From: an uncultured bacterium
GTDB lineage: Bacteria > Bacteroidota > Bacteroidia > Chitinophagales > CAIOSU01
NCBI GenBank assembly: GCA_903861055.1
Contig: CAIOSU010000506.1
Span: forward strand, 1 to 7,660
Direction of reading: 5' to 3'
Length of the DNA: 7,660 nt
Shown: positions 1-5,085 of the stretch, one piece after another
Layout of the letters: each line of letters begins with the position of its first letter
How positions within the stretch are numbered: position 1 is the stretch's first letter
Made by a program: the position numbers and the translations under genes
The notes under the pieces: generated by a model
The model's database searches: none
The model's input: only the letters and a program-made list of their open reading frames with translations
What the model was told of the DNA's origin: nothing

Positions 1-340
1 CAGTTTCGGGGGCAAAATCAATGAAGCGATATTTTTTAGCCTTGTCAAGCTTCGCAAACTCCTTCCTAAAGTACATGGCATAAAGCCTATCGCGGTCGTT
101 GGCTTTACAGTTTGAGCACCAATATTGCTGGAAATTAAAGGTTTCCATATGGAACGCCGAAACCTGGGTAAGGCTATCGATATAGCGCTCAAAGTTGTTG
201 TACGGTACAAACTCCCTTATTTGCTGTTGGCATACCGGGCAGTAATATGGCTTAAACCGAAAACGCTCAGCTTTATCGTTCATGCTATCGGCAAACGATA
301 CAAAGGCCTCGGCCAATGTTATTTTTAGTTTTGAAAGCAT
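1..340 (-). CDS. SAM-dependent methyltransferase with N-terminal Cys4 zinc-binding motif (partial, 3' end beyond window)
   Basis: The first 113 residues are visible; the rest lies beyond the left edge. Two cysteine pairs, CPVC at residues 34-37 and CSNC at 75-78, form a likely zinc-ribbon. They are followed by an Arg-rich NDRDRLYAMYF stretch (80-90) and then FIDFAPE (106-112), which resembles the LHFAPE-type motif I that opens the SAM-binding Rossmann fold. This layout matches class I methyltransferases often found in Bacteroidota glycan clusters. The catalytic part is not in the window, so the substrate is unknown. The ATG shares its A with the TGA stop of wzt (TGATG), so translation is probably coupled to wzt and the gene is the fifth of the operon. 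By position it may methylate the exported glycan or its terminus, which is an inference. The methyltransferase call is fairly firm; the role is not. Confidence 0.75.
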   Translation of the reverse strand, partial: MLSKLKITLAEAFVSFADSMNDKAERFRFKPYYCPVCQQQIREFVPYNNFERYIDSLTQVSAFHMETFNFQQYWCSNCKANDRDRLYAMYFRKEFAKLDKAKKYRFIDFAPET

Positions 341-1614
341 CAGTCGGATTCTTTTTCGAAGGTAGTTTCAAATTTAGGCCTTACCGCTCCTATCCATTTG
401 CCATACCAGGCCTTTTCCCTTGGGGCATCGTGCACCTCAAAGCTAACGGCGTTTTCAATTAAGCAAATGGTTTCTTTCAGGTTTTTAATAAAATAGAGGT
501 CGATGGAATAAACGTTGTCGTTCAATAAATTGGCCGGTATTTGAAACCTGGCAACATGCAGCCCTTCGCCAATTGGTTTATCATCGGTTACTACATTAAA
601 AATTACTTCGCCTTTTACTGTATTCAGCACTAAACTAAGGTTGGCGTGCACGCCTGGGCTATAGTTCCAGAAAGCGAATTCAAACACCAACTCATCATTA
701 ACATACAACAATTGCCCGTCGCTCGGGGTACTACTGTTTTTATATACAATGGCGCGTTGTAGCCTTATTTGTTGGTTTCCTGGTGCATCTGTAGGGGTTT
801 CGTACACCCTCATAGAGCCGCCAGTCATCTGTTTAGATAGGTAGTAGTTAATTACCTCATCTGTACCGCCATCCATAACCAGCCTGCCGTTCTCCATCAT
901 TATACACCTGGTGCAAAGGCTTTGAACTGCTTGCATGTTGTGGCTCACGAAAAGAACCGTGCGCCCTTGTTGCGATACATCTTTCATTTTGCCCAAACAG
1001 CGTTTCTGAAAATCGGCATCGCCCACGGCAAGCACCTCGTCAATAATCATTATTTCGGGTTCTAAATGGGCAGCTACCGAAAAAGCCAACCGCACCTGCA
1101 TGCCGCTGCTATATCGTTTTACTGGTGTATCAATAAACCGTTCAACACCCGAAAAGGCAACTATCTCGTCAAACTTACGGTCTATTTCTTTGCGGGTCAT
1201 GCCCAAAATAGTACCGTTCATGTAAATATTCTCCCTACCTGAAAGCTCTTTATGAAAACCGGTGCCCACCTCTAGCAAACTTACTACGCGGCCACTTATC
1301 TCAATACTCCCGCTTGAGGGTAGCGAAATGCGCGATAACAATTTCAACAAAGTGCTTTTACCTGCGCCATTTTTGCCAACTACACCTAGCACTTCGCCTT
1401 CGCGAACTTCAAAGCTAACATCGCGCAAGGCCCAAAGTACGCTTTCGTCGTCCTTGTCTTTAAAATCGGAAAGGCCTTGAAGCTTGCGAAAATTTTTGAA
1501 AGGCGCTTTTAATGCAGCACCAATAGCTCCGCCAAGCGAGTCGTGCATGGCCTCGGCCACACCCAAACGGTATAGCTTGCTAAGATGATCTACTTTGATA
1601 TACGTTTCTGACAT
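340..1614 (-). CDS. wzt: Polysaccharide/O-antigen ABC transporter, ATP-binding protein (Wzt/KpsT family)
   Basis: This is the cytoplasmic ATPase that powers export of a lipid-linked glycan through the Wzm channel. Its 424 residues match the long, two-domain Wzt type. The nucleotide-binding domain has Walker A GKNGAGKST (80-88), the Wzt-typical SLLEVGTGFHKELSGRENI stretch (112-130), signature YSSGMQ (168-173), Walker B IMIIDE (188-193) and the switch histidine SHN (224-226). Before the Walker A there is a charged 30-40 residue extension (about 20-58), usual in this family. Residues about 280-396 form a beta-rich C-terminal domain like Wzt_C, which in characterised O-antigen exporters binds the modified non-reducing end of the glycan. 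The ATG is 21 nt after the wzm stop. AGGAGG next to the start reads on the plus strand, so it is not a ribosome binding site for this gene. The stop overlaps the methyltransferase start by one base. The glycan recognised cannot be read from sequence. Confidence 0.95.
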   Translation of the reverse strand: MSETYIKVDHLSKLYRLGVAEAMHDSLGGAIGAALKAPFKNFRKLQGLSDFKDKDDESVLWALRDVSFEVREGEVLGVVGKNGAGKSTLLKLLSRISLPSSGSIEISGRVVSLLEVGTGFHKELSGRENIYMNGTILGMTRKEIDRKFDEIVAFSGVERFIDTPVKRYSSGMQVRLAFSVAAHLEPEIMIIDEVLAVGDADFQKRCLGKMKDVSQQGRTVLFVSHNMQAVQSLCTRCIMMENGRLVMDGGTDEVINYYLSKQMTGGSMRVYETPTDAPGNQQIRLQRAIVYKNSSTPSDGQLLYVNDELVFEFAFWNYSPGVHANLSLVLNTVKGEVIFNVVTDDKPIGEGLHVARFQIPANLLNDNVYSIDLYFIKNLKETICLIENAVSFEVHDAPREKAWYGKWIGAVRPKFETTFEKESD

Positions 1615-1635
1615 AGGAGGCTATCAAATAAAAAA

Positions 1636-2469
1636 CTACACCACGTCCGCAAATACGTTTTCGCGAGAGCGGAAATACAAAACACCAGTTATCATTAATA
1701 TGGTAGCAGTTATAAAACCTGCACCTATCATATCCCATGGCATAGCCGACTGGCCAATAAGGGATGCCCTAAAGCCCTCAATAACACCTGCCATTGGATA
1801 GAAACCATATACAAACCTATACCCTTGTGGCACCAATGTTATGGGCCATATTACGGGTGCAGCATACATGAGCAACTGCGCAAAAAACTGCATAAACTGC
1901 GATACATCTCTATATTGTATAGCCAGTGCCGATAGCCACAAGCTCATGCCCAGCGCCGTCATCATCATTAACAACACCAACAACGGCAAAAACACTATTT
2001 GGTAATTGGGCACAATACCATAAGCAAACAGCATAACCAGCAGTATGATAAAAGCAATGGCAAAATCGAGCAGTTTAGATATGATAGGAGTAATGGGTAT
2101 AATCATTCTCGGAAAGTAGACCTTGGTAAAAAACTGCTGGTTTCCAATCAAGCTACCAGTAGAGCTGTTAAGCGCTACGGCAAAATAAGTCCAAGGCACT
2201 AAAGCGGTAAATGAGAAAACGGCGTAAGGCACGTCGGTTCCTATCATTGATTGCATATTCACCAACTTGCCGAAAATGAAAGTGAAAATAACCATTTGCA
2301 CCAAAGGCCTGAATATAGCCCAAGCAAAACCAAACACTGTTTGCTTGTACAAAACAGAAATTTCGCGGCCTACCAGCATATACAGTAAGTCCTTATATTG
2401 CAGTAGTTCTTTAAAGTCTTCAACAGTAAAGAAATGCCAGCCTTTCCGCGGATTGATTTTAGTAATCAT
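1636..2469 (-). CDS. wzm: Polysaccharide/O-antigen ABC transporter permease (Wzm, ABC-2 type)
   Basis: This inner-membrane permease pairs with Wzt to form the glycan channel. Its 277 residues are normal for the family. An amphipathic N-terminal part carries the family hallmark REISVLYKQTVFGFAWAIFRPL (starting at residue 35). About six hydrophobic segments follow, near residues 47-69, 81-101, 128-150, 155-183, 194-212 and 247-265. Other family signs are YFPRMIIPI (118-126) just before the third segment and the QYRDVSQF loop (185-192). The start lies 4 nt downstream of the fcl stop and the stop is 21 nt before wzt, so all are co-transcribed. I see no defect. Assignment to the Wzm/KpsM class rests on these motifs and on the wzt neighbour; O-antigen versus another surface polysaccharide is not decided. 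Confidence 0.94.
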   Translation of the reverse strand: MITKINPRKGWHFFTVEDFKELLQYKDLLYMLVGREISVLYKQTVFGFAWAIFRPLVQMVIFTFIFGKLVNMQSMIGTDVPYAVFSFTALVPWTYFAVALNSSTGSLIGNQQFFTKVYFPRMIIPITPIISKLLDFAIAFIILLVMLFAYGIVPNYQIVFLPLLVLLMMMTALGMSLWLSALAIQYRDVSQFMQFFAQLLMYAAPVIWPITLVPQGYRFVYGFYPMAGVIEGFRASLIGQSAMPWDMIGAGFITATILMITGVLYFRSRENVFADVV

Positions 2470-2472
2470 AGG

Positions 2473-3420
2473 CTAGTTTACACCTTTTAGTTGGGCATGT
2501 TGCAAAAATGCTTCATTGTATGTGCGTTGCAAACCTTCTTTCAATCCAATTTTATGTTTCCAGCCTAGGCCATGCAATTTGGCCACATCCATCAATTTGC
2601 GGGGTGTGCCATCAGGTTTGGTACTATCAAAAGTTAACTGTCCTTTATATTCGGTTACTGCCGCAACTATTTCGGCAAGCTCTTTAATGCTCACTTCGTC
2701 GCCCGAACCAATGTTCACTATTTCGGTGCCTTCGTATGTTTCCATAAGGTGCAGGCAAGCCTCTGCCAAATCGTCAACGTGCAAAAATTCGCGGAACGGA
2801 CTGCCCGTGCCCCAAATAACCACTTCAGGTGCACTTTGCTCGGTAGCATCGTGAAACTTGCGCAGTAAAGCCGGTATTACGTGCGAGTTTTGCAAATCGT
2901 AGTTATCGTTAGGGCCATACAAGTTGGTAGGCATGGCTGCTATAAAATTGCGGTTGTACTGGCGGCTATAGTTTTCACAAAGTTTAATGCCGGCAATTTT
3001 GGCAATGGCATAAGGCTCGTTGGTAGGCTCTAAGTAGCCCGCCAACAATTGGTCTTCGCTCATGGGTTGCTTGGCAAACTTGGGGTATATGCAACTTGAG
3101 CCGAGAAACAACAATTTCTTCACATCGTTTACATGCGAGGCATGGATGATATTGCACTCAATCATCAAATTCTCGTAGATAAAATCGGCACGATACACGT
3201 TGTTGGCTACAATGCCACCCACTTTAGCGGCAGCCAGAAAAACGTACTCTGGCTTTTCGAAGGCAAAAAAGTCGTTTACGGCTTGCTGGTTCCTCAGATC
3301 AAGCTCTTTAGATGTGCGAAAAACGATGTTGTTAAAACCCTTGGCTTTCAACAAACGCACAATTGCCGAACCCACCATACCAGTATGCCCTGCTACGTAT
3401 ATTTTAGCACCTTGCTCCAT
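2473..3420 (-). CDS. fcl: GDP-L-fucose synthase (GDP-4-keto-6-deoxy-D-mannose 3,5-epimerase/4-reductase)
   Basis: This cytosolic, NADPH-dependent short-chain dehydrogenase carries out the epimerase and reductase steps that turn GDP-4-keto-6-deoxymannose into GDP-L-fucose. At 315 residues it is full length. It shows the nucleotide-binding GHTGMVGSA loop (11-19; Gly 11, 14, 17), AAAKVGGI (63-70), GSSCIYPK (107-114), and the catalytic Ser108/Tyr137/Lys141 set with YAIAK at 137-141. Cys110 and His180 match the acid/base pair of the E. coli enzyme (Cys109, His179). MPTNLYGPNDN (163-173) and FREFLHVDDLAEA (209-221) are also family hallmarks. The ATG gives the usual short lead before the Rossmann loop. 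It lies 39 nt after gmd, which makes its substrate, and 3 nt before wzm. The 39-nt leader is A-rich with no clear Shine-Dalgarno sequence. Confidence 0.97.
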   Translation of the reverse strand: MEQGAKIYVAGHTGMVGSAIVRLLKAKGFNNIVFRTSKELDLRNQQAVNDFFAFEKPEYVFLAAAKVGGIVANNVYRADFIYENLMIECNIIHASHVNDVKKLLFLGSSCIYPKFAKQPMSEDQLLAGYLEPTNEPYAIAKIAGIKLCENYSRQYNRNFIAAMPTNLYGPNDNYDLQNSHVIPALLRKFHDATEQSAPEVVIWGTGSPFREFLHVDDLAEACLHLMETYEGTEIVNIGSGDEVSIKELAEIVAAVTEYKGQLTFDSTKPDGTPRKLMDVAKLHGLGWKHKIGLKEGLQRTYNEAFLQHAQLKGVN

Positions 3421-3459
3421 TACTTTTTTATTGTTTGCTTTTTAAAGGGGGCCGTTTGC

Positions 3460-4575
3460 TTATTCGAAATAGTTAAGAATTTTGTGTCCGCCCTCTTTAA
3501 GATATTGGTCTCGCTTAAAAAGTTTCATATCGGCCGCTACCATTTCGCTTACCAGCATTTGCAAAGTATAACGTGGTTTCCAGCCCAGCTCGGTATTTGC
3601 TTTAGTTGGGTTGCCAATCAACAAATCCACCTCTGTAGGGCGGAAATAACGTGGGTCGATGGATACTACTTGCTGCCCAATGGCAATTTGGTACTCTGGG
3701 TTGTTGCAAGCCACCACCACAGCGGTTTCGTCAACACCAATGCCGCTAAACTTAAGCTCAACGCCAATTTCGGCAAAAGCCATGATAATAAAATCGCGCA
3801 CCGAAGTGGTTTCGCCAGTAGCAATTACAAAATCTTGTGCTTTATCTTGCTGCAACATCAACCACATAGCCTCTACATAATCTTTAGCATGGCCCCAATC
3901 GCGCTTGGCATCAATGTTTCCAATAAATATTTGGTCTTGCAGGCCCAGTGCTATTTTGGCAACCGCACGGGTTATTTTGCGGGTAACGAAAGTTTCACCC
4001 CTTACTGGGCTCTCGTGGTTGAATAAAATACCATTACAAGCATACATATTATATGCTTCGCGGTAGTTTACGGTTATCCAGTATGCGTACATTTTAGCCA
4101 CGGCATACGGCGAGCGTGGGTAAAATGGGGTGGTTTCGGATTGGGGAACTTCTTGCACCAAACCGTATAGCTCTGATGTAGACGCTTGGTAAAACCTTAC
4201 CTCTTTGGTCATATTCAAGAGCCTGATGGCTTCAAGCATACGCAATGCACCAATACCATCAGCATTGGCAGTATATTCTGGTGTCTCGAAACTTACCTTT
4301 ACATGCGACATGGCTGCAAGGTTATAAATCTCATCAGGCCGCACCTCTTGAATAATGCGTATTAGGTTAGTAGAGTCTGTCATATCGCCGTAGTGCATAC
4401 GGAAACGCTTGTTGGCAGACTGCTCTTCCAAATACAAGTGATCAATACGGTCAGTATTGAACAATGAGCTTCTTCGCTTAATGCCATGCACGGTGTAGCC
4501 TTTAGCCAAAAGAAACTCTGCAAGGTATGAACCATCTTGGCCTGTAATACCTGTAATTAATGCAACTTTAGACAC
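3460..4575 (-). CDS. gmd: GDP-mannose 4,6-dehydratase
   Basis: This enzyme catalyses the first step from GDP-D-mannose to GDP-L-fucose, giving GDP-4-keto-6-deoxymannose with tightly bound NADP. The 371 residues match the family. Seen are the Rossmann loop GITGQDGSY (9-17), the KRRSSLFNTDRIDHLY stretch (33-48), GDMTDS (63-68), NLAAMSHVKVSFE (85-97), the catalytic STSELYG (132-138; Thr133, Glu135), Tyr157/Lys161 in YAVAK, and FNHESPVRGETFVTRKI (185-201), which is near-invariant in the family. The start codon is GTG: an in-frame TAA lies four codons upstream, no ATG comes between, and the next residues SKVALITGITGQDG fit known N-termini. It is the first gene of the minus-strand operon, with a TAnnTTTG box 24 nt upstream. 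The product can also serve GDP-rhamnose or GDP-perosamine routes, but adjacent fcl points to fucose. Confidence 0.97.
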   Translation of the reverse strand: MSKVALITGITGQDGSYLAEFLLAKGYTVHGIKRRSSLFNTDRIDHLYLEEQSANKRFRMHYGDMTDSTNLIRIIQEVRPDEIYNLAAMSHVKVSFETPEYTANADGIGALRMLEAIRLLNMTKEVRFYQASTSELYGLVQEVPQSETTPFYPRSPYAVAKMYAYWITVNYREAYNMYACNGILFNHESPVRGETFVTRKITRAVAKIALGLQDQIFIGNIDAKRDWGHAKDYVEAMWLMLQQDKAQDFVIATGETTSVRDFIIMAFAEIGVELKFSGIGVDETAVVVACNNPEYQIAIGQQVVSIDPRYFRPTEVDLLIGNPTKANTELGWKPRYTLQMLVSEMVAADMKLFKRDQYLKEGGHKILNYFE

Positions 4576-4599
4576 CAGTTCTTAGTTTAAAATTCAGGT

Positions 4600-4607
4600 C
4601 AAATATA
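4600..4607 (-). promoter_or_regulatory. Candidate Bacteroidota -7 box for the gmd operon
   Basis: TATATTTG on the minus strand fits the TAnnTTTG consensus of the Bacteroidota primary sigma factor and ends 24 nt before the gmd GTG. It is the only such match on this strand in the 510-nt intergenic region. I found no convincing TTG-type -33 element at 19-21 nt. A 4-bp inverted repeat (GGTA/TACC, 4608-4619) lies directly upstream and could be an operator or chance. Confidence 0.5.
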
Positions 4608-4718
4608 GGTATTTCTACCCAAAATAGCATTGAAATTGTGCTGAATAACCCTTTGTATCATATTTCATAACATGAGCTGTTGCCTAGGCTTTGCAATGCC
4701 AACCCAATCATCCAACTT

Positions 4719-4751
4719 TAATGCTACTACAAGGTTGCTGTCGTAGCATTA
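4719..4751. repeat. Inverted repeat / hairpin in the divergent intergenic region
   Basis: TAATGCTAC (4719-4727) and GTAGCATTA (4743-4751) are perfect 9-bp inverted arms. After one T/C mismatch, three more pairs (4729-4731 with 4739-4741) close a 7-nt loop. No T-run follows on either strand, and no gene ends into it, so a rho-independent terminator is unlikely. It could be an operator for a dimeric regulator or a structured RNA element. Confidence 0.6.
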
Positions 4752-5055
4752 GATTGTGCAGCCTAAGTCAATTCCGGGCTTTATTGGCTGAGTATGCTTT
4801 TGCCAAATTTTAGTATCTCCCAATTACCAAACAAGAGCTATACAACACACCACCTAAACCTGCGCGTATTTAGCGCATATGCATCCTTCTGCCTCGACTG
4901 CCTGTCATGTAAAAAGGAAGCTACCATCTGCCGTTTTTGTAACTATAACAAAGATTACAACCTCGAAAATAAACCGCAAATTACAGTGTGCACTTAATAT
5001 TACAATACAAAATAGCTGTTGGTTAATTGGCAAACTAAGCAAGTTCTTTTATCAT

Positions 5056-5063
5056 TAAATTTG
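5056..5063 (+). promoter_or_regulatory. Candidate Bacteroidota -7 box for the surface-protein gene
   Basis: TAAATTTG fits TAnnTTTG and ends 22 nt before the ATG at 5086, nearly the same distance as on the gmd side. It is the only plus-strand match in the intergenic region. No clear -33 TTG lies at 19-21 nt; the nearest TTGG is 25 nt upstream (5027-5030). The implied leader is very short. Confidence 0.5.
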
Positions 5064-5085
5064 TATTAGGCAATACCTCGTCGAT

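Larger units (their letters stand above)
4576..5085. other. Divergent intergenic region between gmd operon and surface-protein gene
   Basis: This 510-nt stretch separates the two transcription units. It holds one candidate -7 box facing each way (4600-4607 minus, 5056-5063 plus), an 8-bp palindrome GCCTAGGC at 4682-4689, and a hairpin at 4719-4751. A 67-codon plus-strand frame (4794-4997) encodes a Cys-rich peptide but has no recognised homologue and is not called as a gene. I see no tRNA, riboswitch, insertion-sequence end or terminator with a T-tract. Both promoters lie at the ends, so the middle 400 nt is either regulatory, a small-RNA locus or unused. Confidence 0.8.

Noticed and set aside
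125..328. Plus-strand 67-codon frame at the left edge
   Set aside because: It is antisense to the methyltransferase N-terminus, whose two cysteine pairs and motif I start are clear.
1615..1620. AGGAGG next to the wzt start
   Set aside because: It reads on the plus strand while wzt is on the minus strand, where it is CCTCCT; it cannot serve as its Shine-Dalgarno sequence.
3433..3461. 8-bp direct repeat GTTTGCTT, 21 nt apart, in the gmd-fcl gap
   Set aside because: It is short and A/T-rich on the coding strand, and one copy overlaps the gmd stop. Two-turn spacing is suggestive of a binding site, but there is no other support.
3133..4026. A 297-codon plus-strand frame across gmd, the gmd-fcl gap and fcl
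   Set aside because: It lies antisense to two unmistakable genes with all catalytic motifs, crosses their boundary, and its translation shows no domain and an odd composition. It is a shadow frame.
4682..4689. Palindrome GCCTAGGC
   Set aside because: A single 8-bp palindrome with no extension or second copy; too short to call an operator or recombination site.
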